Shown here in pieces: positions 53,601-64,000 of a stretch of DNA of 64,000 nt. Made by a program: the position numbers and the translations under genes. The notes under the pieces are model-generated. The model had not been told where the DNA came from. It did not search any database and was given only the letters and a program-made list of their open reading frames with translations. Origin of the DNA: Symbiodinium natans (Eukaryota; Sar; Dinophyceae; Suessiales; Symbiodiniaceae); NCBI GenBank assembly GCA_905221605.1, contig CAJNDS010002614.1, forward strand, positions 237,001-301,000, read 5' to 3'. Positions within the stretch are counted from its first letter, which is position 1, and each line of letters opens with the position of its first letter.

Positions 53601-55525
53601 TCTCCAAGGTCTGACCTTTGCACAGCGCTACTTGACAGCAGCTTGTCCGGGACTTGGCTGAAGAGCTCTGGAAAGGAGCCAAGCTGCGCCTCTCGACTGT
53701 TTCATGTTCCACCTCCATGTCTTTGGCCATGTGCTCCGCATGCTCCGACGTGCGCTCCGCCCTGAGGTGCGGACTCTCGGCTTGCCACCGCTTACCCACC
53801 ATGCGGTCCAGAGGCCGAATGTACCGTGCTGGTAAGAGTGCTACAGGCGATATTTGTTTCTGAGGTGCATTGATTTCTTGTCTGGCACAACATGAATCTT
53901 GTGCTTTGAACAAGACTCTGGCAGCTCTCTTAGCCCCTTTGCCTCCTCTTGCTGACCTTGCCAGCTGGCAGGCTGAAGCTGTCCTTGCGCAGACGCAGCC
54001 CTGCGAGCACAACTTAGATCTTGCTGCACTGCAGTCACAAGAGATTGGCATGCTTTAGCGACAGGGAGCAGAGGGAGCCCGGATGGGAGAGGCTCAGTGC
54101 CTTCCCCACAAAAGGTGCAAGGAGACTTCTGCGGCTGCCACTCGCGTTTGCGAGGCGTGGATGTTGTAGCTGTAGTGTTTTTTCACGTATTTCGGGTGCT
54201 GAACTTGATCAGTGTGATGTGATTTGCTCAGGACAGAGGGTCATGCAGAAATGCGTTAGGGACTTGTAAGTTTTCAACATGCCGAATATTTATTTTTTAA
54301 AGCCGGTGGAGCAAGGTGCCAAAATGTCCATGAAGCATGCTTTCAGTATGTATGCTTTCCGTATGGGTAAGCGTTCTGATATCACGTTTTTTCAATTAGG
54401 GCCCCCCGGCTGCAAAACGCAAGCGTCCAAGAACATCCTCCAATTTCGAAAATAGTCGGGAGCAACGTCATTCGCTGGAAGTCATAAGGTATGTGGCTTT
54501 GCAGCCGCCCGAAAACTCAGTTGCAATATCCCAAAGCTTGAGCCATTCATTTGTTTGTTAATTCTTTTCGTAGCAAATCATAGTTGCAGCAAACCGCCAT
54601 CCGAAGCTACCACAACGTCAGCTAGCTTCCTAGACACGACCAACCTCAAAACACCAAACGCCGAGTGCTGCGTGCTGCCCTAAAGCCCAACCCTGCACTC
54701 AAAGCTTGCTCCATCGGACCAGAAACTCTGAGCCAACATGGAACAACGGCAAAACACTACTTCCCAACATTGCAACTTGAAAGCCTTGCAGTTGGGTTGT
54801 AGGGACACGGTGGGGATGCTCGAAGCACTAACGTTACGATTTCCCTCCTGGTTTTGAGACAGGCCCGCTGAGAGTGTCCGGGCCGGGGGGAGTGGGGCAA
54901 GGCGAGCCCGCCCTGCTGTGCGCCGTGCCATGCTCGCGAAACGCAACGCTGCGCCGAAGCCTGCCTGCGCCTCAGAAAGGATGAAAGGAGAAGGACGAGG
55001 AGAAGAGAGAAATCGTTGTACTGCTGTTGGGGGCTGGAAGGCCAGCCTGACCAATGAACACGCAAGTTCACACGAACGGGGGAAACAATGGGGGTCCAGT
55101 GCCTTGAGCCAGCCGGAGCTGATGGGCAATAACACAGGTTCGCCCTTCGCAGTGGAAAAAAAGTGCCTTGAGCCCCTATGCTGGGTCAAGCAACCTGTGC
55201 CGGGTGCAACGCCATGACCCCCAAGCTGACAGCAAACATGGCAAGACTTCGCATGTTGCGTGAATCCTGGATCGGCGGTGGACTTTTGACCGGCCACATG
55301 CCGAGGGCGCAGATCTTGGAGGAGAGGTGCTCAGCTTGGCCCCAAGTTCTGAATCCCTCTGAGGAAAACTTTTGGCCGCTGCTTATCAACTCGTTTTGCT
55401 GAGGACAAGGTTCAGCTTGGAAAATCTTGTCAGTTGAACAGCGACTGTGATCTGTCGGTGCCCCGGGCTCCCGTGGCACAATTCAAGATCAGGAATTTAG
55501 CCACTCGTCCGTGTTTCCCTGCTGT

Positions 55526-55669
55526 TCTTTCACTCTTTCACTCTTTCATTCTTTCACTCTTTCACTCTTTCACTCTTTCACTCTTTCACTCTTTCACTCT
55601 TTCACTCTTTCACTCTTTCACTCTTTCACTCTTTCACTCTTTCACTCTTTCACTCTTTCACTCTTTCAC
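55526..55669 (+). repeat. CTTTCACT octamer microsatellite
   Basis: About 18 units of CTTTCACT with one T substitution; open in several frames as a Phe/Ser/Leu repeat, which is artefactual. Confidence 0.95.
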
Positions 55670-58401
55670 GGGTTCACTTTCTCACTCTCTCCTTCTTCTC
55701 TGCTCCTCCCACCATCTCTCCCTTTCTGCCTCTGTCTCAATACTCAGCAGACAAGCCGAGCATACTTGGCCGGATAGGACAGGATCAAGCACTGCCACCA
55801 CACCAGCACAGTGCTTCTCGGGGTGCTGTGCCGACCTCCTAATCGAGACACAGTTTGGAAAGTCGTCTTTGGGGAGGACAGTTTGGAGTTTCGGGTTCCT
55901 TTGGTGACCTTTGGCGTGTCAAGCTTTGCCTCACCCCTCGTCCTCCTCTTTGCACCATCTGTGCATCCCCTGTCTCAGGCTCTTTCCACCGATTGGCCAA
56001 GACTCCAAGCTCGAATGCGACCTCGCCAGGTGCTTACAAGTCTCTCCTTCTGCCATTCAGTGCAGATCAGCGCATCGTTTGTGGAACCGAGTACTCGTAG
56101 CATGGGCAGGCATTGGCCATGGAGCAGTATGTTGTTTGTGAGACGTACATCCGATATCGTCCGGTGCCATTGAGGAGACTTGGAAGTGCAAGCTACAATC
56201 TTCTATTGCGCCCCGGCAGACTGAAGTTGATTGAAGTGGCAATGGCGGCTCAGTGACGCGGTGTCTGGTAATCTCAGGTGCAAGCGCAACATGTTCTTCG
56301 GGGCTCTGTGTGCATCGCGCGGGCCAGGACACACGGGGCACACGGTTTTCTAAGGTTGGCACTGGTAGCGGCCATAGACAATATTGTTTGTGGTAGTGCT
56401 GCGCTACAATGATAGAAATCTTTCACAAGTCCCTGGCAGTATGGCGCTGCCCCTGGGCCGATGGCAAGCACAGTACCTGCTGGCACACCTGCCTGGCTCT
56501 TACTTCATTGGTGAGGTTAAATTTCGGAAGCCTTGGGCGATTTGCAGTCAGCTTCTCATGCAAGGGCCAAGACCAACTCGTCCCTGTTCTTGTCCGTGGA
56601 AGTGCCAGGTGCTGAGGATTGCTCAGAACCGGGCAAAATCGCGCCGTGAATCCTTGAGTTCCAGTTAGCCCAGGCAGGAAGGCTGCACCTTGCCAGATGC
56701 AAACGCCCGTCCCTCGGTGCGACCGCCGACTCCCGTGCAGAGCAGTGGGATTGGTCTGCTGCGGATACAATACAGCTGGTTCAGTGCATGCTTGTCATGC
56801 CAGTCCAGGTTTCAGGCAACCTTGTCAGTGCTCATGATGGCTCGAGCTCATATCTGAAGCAGGACTTCTGCGTCGGAGCTCTGAGTGTGTAACGTGCATC
56901 CTGTTTCTGGCATGAGGAGGTCAACTTCCAGACCACAGCAACTCGAGTGCAACTGGAAGAGCGTCCGAAGACCATTTCCAGACCCCGACCGGGTGCATGA
57001 ACCATGGATGTCGGGTTGGGGTTCGGGTAGATAATTTACTCCGCTCCTCGGCCTGCCCGGGCAGTGCATGCTACGATCTTGAGAGCTGCTTCACCAAGGA
57101 TTGAGCCTGCAGTTACTGTAGTTCTTATGCATCAATCTCCAGGGCTTGACGGCGGCGACTGTAGGGGGCGGGGTGGTGTAGATGCGTTGCGCTCACCATA
57201 CTCCTACAGCCCAAGGCCTCGCTGGATCTCGCTGTGCGAGTGCGAGCTGCGCGCACCAGACTTTGAAGCCGAGGTGACCCGCACCAGCACCACCATGACC
57301 AGCACAACCTACGGCAATGGCACCGACACCGAAGAGACGACGACAACCCAGCCGGCATCTCAGGGCTGGTATGCTTGGCCAAAGCCAACCCTGAAAACCA
57401 CTTGAGCTCCTGAACCTCATCGACATAAACGCTACAAAGGCTACTAAAGCACACTTCCAAAATCTTTATCCTCTTGCTCCCGAGAGCTCTCTTCTCCGCG
57501 CCCTTTGTCGACCTAGGCCCCCGGAAGCCACGCCGACCACGCCCAGACCGAGCTTTACCGGCAAGATGCAGGTCACGCGCAGGGCGATTCTGGTTGGGGT
57601 GCAGACCCTAAGCCCTAGAACATCTAAGATTCCAAGCGGGGGCGATAGAAGGCCCAGAAGCAAGCAATCAGTGCAGAAGTGATACGTTGATTCGGGGGGG
57701 TCAACAAGCGCTATCAGCATGGATGGTCAGTTGAAGGGGCGAAAGAATGTCCGAAGTGATACTTTGATTCAAGAATCACCATAGTGCAGAAGTGATACTT
57801 TGAGATTTGGAGTAGAAATGAAGGCTCAGGGTCACAGTCCGTTGCAGTGCGATGGTCAGGTCCGAACATCGCCAGCGCTGGCCGCCAGCTCAGGACCTGA
57901 TCAACACAAAGAGCCTTCCAGAGCCGTGGCACATCATCCTCAACCCATTTGGACCCGGACTTTATGTTCACCGGTGTTGGGTACGCCGCAACGTAGAGTA
58001 CAAGACACTGAGCGATCGCCCCAAACAAAAGCGCTGACTCCTGTGAATCCTCAATCCCTAGAACCTTCACAGCTCATGTACGGAGCCCCTAGTGCCTTAT
58101 CCGCATGCGCTGAAGCTTTTTGCTGAGATCTTCAGCGCTGGTGGTGTCCAGACACTGACAATCACCGCCGACTGCCAAGACCAGATTGTTTTGATTTGAG
58201 GGTTTTGACGAACATTCTCCTCAGAACACCAAACAGCCATAACTGATGCTCTTGATGGTGCCAGCTGACGCTGTCATCGTTGGTATTCCACAGGCCCAGC
58301 TGATGCTGATGATGTGCACGCTTTCGGGTTACAGGGATCCAGCGGATCCAGCGAGGCTCACACCAGACCCAATTAAGCGCGGACTCTCATCATGCGCAAG
58401 A

Positions 58402-58479
58402 GAGAGAGAGAGGGAGCGAGGGAGGGAGGGAGGGAGGGAGGGAGAGAGGGAGGGAGGGAGGGAGGGAGGGAGGGAGGGA
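58402..58479 (+). repeat. GGGA tetramer microsatellite
   Basis: GAGA lead-in then about 17 GGGA units with one interruption. Confidence 0.95.
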
Positions 58480-61400
58480 ATTTCAGTGGCTACCTTTTGC
58501 TGGAGACACTTAGGCGAACTCAACTGCTGATGCCACTGGCATGGAGGATGCGTGTCCGTTGGATCATGGCAACAAACGCTCTTGACAGATTTTTAGAGTC
58601 TTCATGGTGCAGGAGCTGGAGACAGCAGGGACCACAGTTCGAGCGGAAATCCTGGCAACACTCTTTCATCGCTAGAAAAAAAGCCAAAATGTGAGGCGGC
58701 CGCCCGCCTGCAAGCCAGTCTTGGAACCTACGTGTCTCAGGAGACTAAGCTGTGGGATGTCAAGACCGGCAGTCCGACAGTGCTACAGATGTCCAACGCA
58801 AGGAGACCATCCCAGATGTGACCTACTCCGACATGACCACCGAGGTCTTCCATCGAGCTGTCCAGAGTTCCGATTTTGGGGCTCGGCGTTCGCGTCGGAT
58901 CTTGGGCAGTATAGCGAGTTGCAAAGGGCAACGCGCAGGAGGAACGTTCAGGGGCTAGTTAACAAGGGCTGACTATGGCAGTCCAGGTTAAGGCAACAAG
59001 AGGCTGAACGCGAGCCGGCTAAACCCTGAAACTCCGAAACAACGAACTAGGTGCCAGACCTCGAAGTGGTGGTCTCCCTCGAGAACGATCAGGCGAACAC
59101 CTCAGCAACCGCCTCCCAAATCCTTGGGTGTAGTATTCATTGCAAAGTGTTACAACTTATGCCGTTTGCATTTGCTGGCAACCGAGAGGGCTTGAGAAGT
59201 GCCGAGTTTTTTGAAGGTTGTCGTCACGTTGCCGAGCCTACCAACAAGCGCGGGGCAATGCCCCAACAAGATGCCATCTTCGTCTGAACGAGGTCGGAAG
59301 CTCGCTTATCTCCAATGTCACCTATGCCATCATGGGCACAGCGCTGACCAGTGTGACGTACGAGGCACTGGACGTGATGAGTGCCATGTGCTGACTCATG
59401 ATCCCGGTCCTGACATGTTGTTCATCCATGCAGCGCAGGAGCCGGAACTCTGCACGGTCGCGGAGTTTGAGTGCGCACTTGGTGTGGCTCGACGCAGATT
59501 GAGCAGCATGTGAGAGCATGTACTTGGATCAGTTCAATGCCAGCCTTCCAAAATTTGTGTGTGGGCTCATACTGCAGATAAGGTTTGTGTTCTTTGCCCT
59601 GGTGGAGCGTGCCAATGTGACGGATGGCAGGACACAGAGCACACCGGAGTAGTCTCCTGCAACATCCTGGTGCGGGGTAGCAAGCACATTCGGTTCTCGG
59701 AATGGCGGGCTCCGGTGGTTCGAAGAAACCGGTTGCTGCCGAGTAGGAGGGGGCCGCTACCGCGGTGAGAAGCTTGTGAGGCGAGCTTCCAAAGCTCTCA
59801 TGTGGGCACGCAAGCACGAAGCACAAAGTGGAAACCAAGCTGAGGGTGAAGTTCCGAATCTGTTGCCAGAAGCACTTAGCCATGTGTCCGCCACGTGAGG
59901 ACTGCGAGAATGGTGCCGACGAGGCACTGACACAGCTCACTCACATCCAACCCTGAATTATTCTGACATTCAGAAGCCGGACTTGTTGATTTGTTTTTTT
60001 GCTAAAGCGGGGCCCTGCCAGGATCTGTGGGGTGTGCTGCTCCAGAGAAACGCTCATGCCTCAAAATTTTTCCTCAGAGCGTGAAAGCTTTCAAAACGGC
60101 GCCCAACCTCAGCGGCCTCGGGTCGAGGTCACAACGACGGCCTGCGTGCAAATGCGCGACTTTGCTGCATCTGGGTATTTAGGGGCAGGGCGCATGTACG
60201 GGTTGAGGGTGGGTCGACAGTGGAGACGGCTGAGCTGTCTGTGTAGCACTCGATCCTGTCATTTGTGACTCCCTGGGTTTTTCGACGTTTCCAAGACCAA
60301 ACAAATAGTCGCGGATTATGGGTGTTGCCTTCACGCAATCGCAACCTTCCCACAGCAATGGCAAAACCGTGCTTTCGGGACAGTCCGGTGTGCAACTTGC
60401 CCACAACCATGCTCTCGCCACAGTTCGGTGCGCATTTCCTTCTTCAGGTTTGGCGTGAGGGTCATTCTGTCATTGCATAGTGCTTACACAAACAATATCA
60501 CATGCATCCTTGGAGGCTGGTGTAGGTCCGTACTTCTTTGCAGTCGGGATGAGTCAGTGGAAATGTGGTGCAGTTCTTGTGCAGTCGGTGGAGGGCGTGC
60601 TTCTATTAACCCACTCTCGCACAGCACTTTCTTGACACCTCTCTGGTCGGCCAAGGATATGGTTCGCACGGGTGTATGTGTGCGTGTGTGGGCGTGTGTG
60701 GTCAAGTCAGTGGTTCTTGAGGTGTGAGATCGTGCGGACGTTCTGAAGCCCCCTCATTGGTTTTGGTGAGTGTTATATCTACGCAAGACGAGTCGTGATT
60801 GCAAGACCTATGGTCGTCACATGTCGTCTCCACATTAGTGTCCAAGGACTTAATCAGTGTTCGTATTCGTCCTGTGATGCTGCACACCGAAACAGCAATG
60901 GCTGCGTCAATGGGAGCAGCGACTGTAAGCTCAGGCAACCAATCAGCAAAAGATACGAGTGCACGTGCCTCAGTTTTTGGTGCTTCTTGCCTTTCTTCCC
61001 GTCCTCGGCGGCGATGTTTGCATGTTTGCAAGCGACATCGACGGTAAGGTGAACGAAAATGGCACTGTGCAAGGCGACGATCCGTGCTTTGGCCTCCCGG
61101 GCTTCCCTTGCAATGGCTGCCTGGACGCAAGACGTGGAGACGCTGGGTGACCCGCAAGCCTTAAAGCCTTGAATCGTTTCGCGCGAATGCCCTGGTGATC
61201 CCAGGCACAGTGCCTGCGCCTCAGGTTGAACGTCGCGCGTGCTTTGCCAACGAAGTGCATTCTTGTAGAGAACCGGACGAGTAGGAGTAGGATTCTCCTT
61301 GGGAAAAGGCTGCAGGTCGGGCCGTTCGCGGAAATGTCAATCATATCAGTCTTACCATCGGATAAGGTGCGTGCCCATCTCTCGCGAGTGTGATGATGTG

Positions 61401-63025
61401 CAGGCGGGATGCTGAACAGACTGAGACGGGTGTTGCAGCATTTGATGCGGAATCTGCAGTGTAGGATTCACTGATTGCCCTTCATGCCAGTGTCAGGACT
61501 GCCCGGGTGGAGAAGACGAGCAAGGCGCAGTCCACAGCATGCTGATGGTACAATGCTGGCGCCATGTCTTGCGCAGTCTATCTGGAACGTCATGGCAATC
61601 GCGCTGCCATGCCTGTAGTTGGCAAGTTTGGCCATGCCGAACTGCTGGTGAAGTCCAGGCTGCCCATCCTTGCCACAGCTTCGCACCTAGCATTGTGCTC
61701 GTTGCACCATGTGACGAAACAGAGTTTTACGTATAGCCACTTGAGGTCTGAAGACAGCAATTCCTCCAGTGACAGCGCGACGTGGGTAGCTGCCGTGAGC
61801 GCCTTTGCCCACGCACTTCTCTGCGGGTGAGTCTGTGGGAGTCGGTGAAATACCATGCAAGTAGTGCAAGCACCATCCAGTGAACGGCTGGCATGCTCGG
61901 TTGCGGGCGCTAAGCCATCACCTCCCTTCATGCATCATTGTTTGCAGTACCTGGGGTTAGGTGTTCTTCGACTCGACGGAGGTGGGACTCCGTTGCTGCT
62001 TGTTGTAGGAGGAGCGGCCACTGGGATCCTTGGACCTTCATGATGTTTGAAGCTGTCAGATCAAGTGCGCAAAGTTGGCGCAGCCAGATGGCATGGTGAC
62101 GCAGAGCACCCAGCGGGCACCCGGCAGGGTTTGTGGCCTGGTGACGACTATGGATGACGCACGATGAACGCCCTGTGAACGCCAAGGTCGGAAGTTCAGC
62201 TGATGTCTTGTTCTCTGGAGGCCCGTCGCAAGCCGCCACCAAGCGTCTGAGCTCTGCTCCCAATTTGATCTTCTTTAAGACCGTAGTCTGTAAGACAGCA
62301 AGAAGTATGAGCTGCTGTCTGGTAGTAGACATCAGCCCGGCCATGGACGTTCTAGCTTGTGTCCTGAGAGCACCTGGGATCCCAGTAGCCAGGCTGTCAT
62401 TCCGCAGGTGGTCGACACGGCCAAGGCACGCTCTCCTGGAGGTTTGGGGTGCTGGTTCGTTCAGTTCGTTCAAACCTGGGGGGGGGGATCTACTATGGTG
62501 CTTGCAACTTGCGGTGGCCGCCTGCTCTTCCACGGACGAGTACTTCGGAGCTGTCAAACGCACTCGTAGTCGTAGCATCATGCAAGAACTGGGACAGGGT
62601 GACGGGCAGCAAGGGATCCATAGTCTTCGTCTGTTTATTTTCCGGCACTAATGCAAGAGCCGACTTCAGGGCTCATACACATGTCGACTCGGAACAGTGA
62701 CGCCAACGTTTACCTGGAGCTTCCAATGTCTTGGCTGCGCATGTCCTCGACGTGTTCATGTTCGACATGTTCTGCCCTGAGCCTGAGAGTCAGTGAGTGA
62801 GCCAAGGCGAACGGCAGCAACGTTCCTTCGCCGGGACCTTTGTGACCAGAGTTTTCAACTAGACACCCATCCAATATGAAGACCTGAAGTCGAAGCCGCC
62901 AGGAGTTTTTCATCATACTTGAAGGCATGGACTTTGTGGACACCATATTGCTAGATGTGCTGGGCATGAGATCACAGGGCTTCAGGATTGTTCCTGATAT
63001 TGCCATTTCGGAACTCTAAATCCTT

Positions 63026-63071
63026 ATCCCAAACCCCCAAACCCCAAACCCCAAGCCCTAAACCCTAAACC
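63026..63071 (-). repeat. Short degenerate telomere-like tract, CCCTAAA orientation
   Basis: CCCCAAACCCCAAGCCCTAA and CCCTAAACC; same type as 12.8-13.1 kb but only about 45 bp. Confidence 0.7.
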
Positions 63072-64000
63072 GTCTCTGCATCAAGTCTTGTTGAGGCCAC
63101 TTCGAAAGCCATCTGCAAATTGCCTGCCGCGCCCATAGCTTCTGCTTGAAACTGGCAGCTGCCTTGCACAATACAAGAAATGTTCAGCATCATCGTGGAG
63201 ATGAAGTAGAAGTAGTACACTGATGCACTTTTGATTTGGAACTTTGTCTTGCTTCTTGGGAAGTTTGAGGATGTTCGGTCGAACTGGACACGAAAATGGG
63301 AGGTTGAGAATAGGATTTGTCAGCGCAAAAAAACTGGCCAAACCCAGGGACAAGGTTATCCCTTGTTTTTTGGATGAATCTAGGCCAAAAACATTTGCTT
63401 CAGAGAACAATGCACAAGCAACTCCGGCAAGCAAAACACCGTCACATCAGCATCTGTGACTATCATCGGGTTGGGCTTTAGTTGTATGATCATGTTCGTT
63501 TTGTCCTATCCAACTTCTTGAAAGTCTGATGTCATAAAGACTCTTGCATTTCTAAATTCTTCAATCTCGAATGGTCGAAAACTGCAACCGGAAGGCAATG
63601 GAACCAAGAGTTAAGCATATTCAAATCGGGAGCTAGTTAACAGTTAGTTGCCGTCGGGAACGGGGTCCGAACCGCCGGGACGTGAAGGGAAATAACTGCA
63701 GAACTTGGTCTGCAGAAACAATTGCTTGTAGCTCTAGATGTTATTGTTTTCCCAGTGTCCTGCCCAGGAGCACGGAATCGGTATATTATCTTCCGCTGGC
63801 ACGAAGCAACTGAACCCAAAGACATACATTGTCTGTTGGTGTGAGGTCTTGGAAAGCCATGTTTGCCTGGGGTCTTCAAATACAATGAGCTCCAGGTTTA
63901 ATGGATTTTCAGCGAAAGAGCAAGCCATCACTTCGCTTCGGTTCCGAAGGAAATTCACGCGCACTATTGTTCTGAACAAATACGCCGCAGGGGGTGGCAA

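Larger units (their letters stand above)
47725..64000. other. 16 kb of mostly non-repetitive DNA without a supportable gene
   Basis: Frames are short and unconvincing on both strands. Mildly interesting but unsupported: a minus-strand frame at 50507-50809; a Thr-rich end at 57270-57405 (+); and a hydrophobic, signal-peptide-like start at 60960-61150 (+; FLVLLAFLPVLGG), which lacks an ATG. Numerous T-rich tracts ending in CAG suggest introns of a sparse gene. No tRNA, rRNA or spliced-leader gene was recognised. Confidence 0.45.

Noticed and set aside
60959-61150. Secreted small protein with a signal-peptide-like start
   Set aside because: No ATG, no family match and no neighbouring exon; hydrophobic runs of this length arise by chance in 16 kb.

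Overview
The window looks like dinoflagellate nuclear DNA (Symbiodiniaceae-like). The evidence is copia and LINE polyproteins of the dinoflagellate type, dense microsatellites, degenerate TTTAGGG-type tracts, fragments of a mitochondrial cob gene, and very few exons recognisable as host genes. This assignment comes from sequence character, not from a database match.

Layout. 1-7.7 kb is mostly non-coding, with two possible plus-strand host exons (a Cys-rich zinc-knuckle protein and an ankyrin-repeat piece). 7.8-11.25 kb is compound microsatellite enclosing a LINE fragment that carries only the 5' end and the endonuclease. 11.26-13.34 kb is an AT-rich element with 29-bp terminal inverted repeats and two converging telomere-like tracts, inserted in a (TTCCGA)n-type repeat. 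13.8-14.4 kb holds broken, oppositely oriented cob pieces (NUMT-like). 14.6-15.0 kb has an initiator tRNA-Met gene and two related tRNA-like genes in opposite orientations.

From the (CAA)/(CTA) microsatellite at 15.48 kb to another at 42.43 kb, almost all coding capacity is on the minus strand. In sense order: an apurinic-type endonuclease, a LINE reverse transcriptase, a C2H2 finger plus ubiquitin-specific-protease-like protein, several unknown proteins, a phosphatase-like protein, a proline-rich protein, and four tandem paralogues of an unknown family. An 18-19 nt same-strand motif (CGAGTGAGGTCYCCTCCTG) recurs about 22 times across this region and nowhere else that I saw, mostly at gene boundaries and in linkers. 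I read this as one giant LINE-like element of about 18 kb. That reading is an inference.

A complete, young Ty1/copia retrotransposon (32709-41675; LTRs 235 bp each, two differences; 5-bp target duplication TCTTC) is nested in the endonuclease gene of that element. Its primer-binding site resembles the complement of the anticodon half of the initiator tRNA-Met gene in this same window. Its polyprotein has a dioxygenase-like insert before the reverse transcriptase, and its integrase seems to have lost two catalytic residues.

42.6-64 kb is AT-rich, then CT-rich, then microsatellite-rich, then non-repetitive DNA in which I can support no gene.
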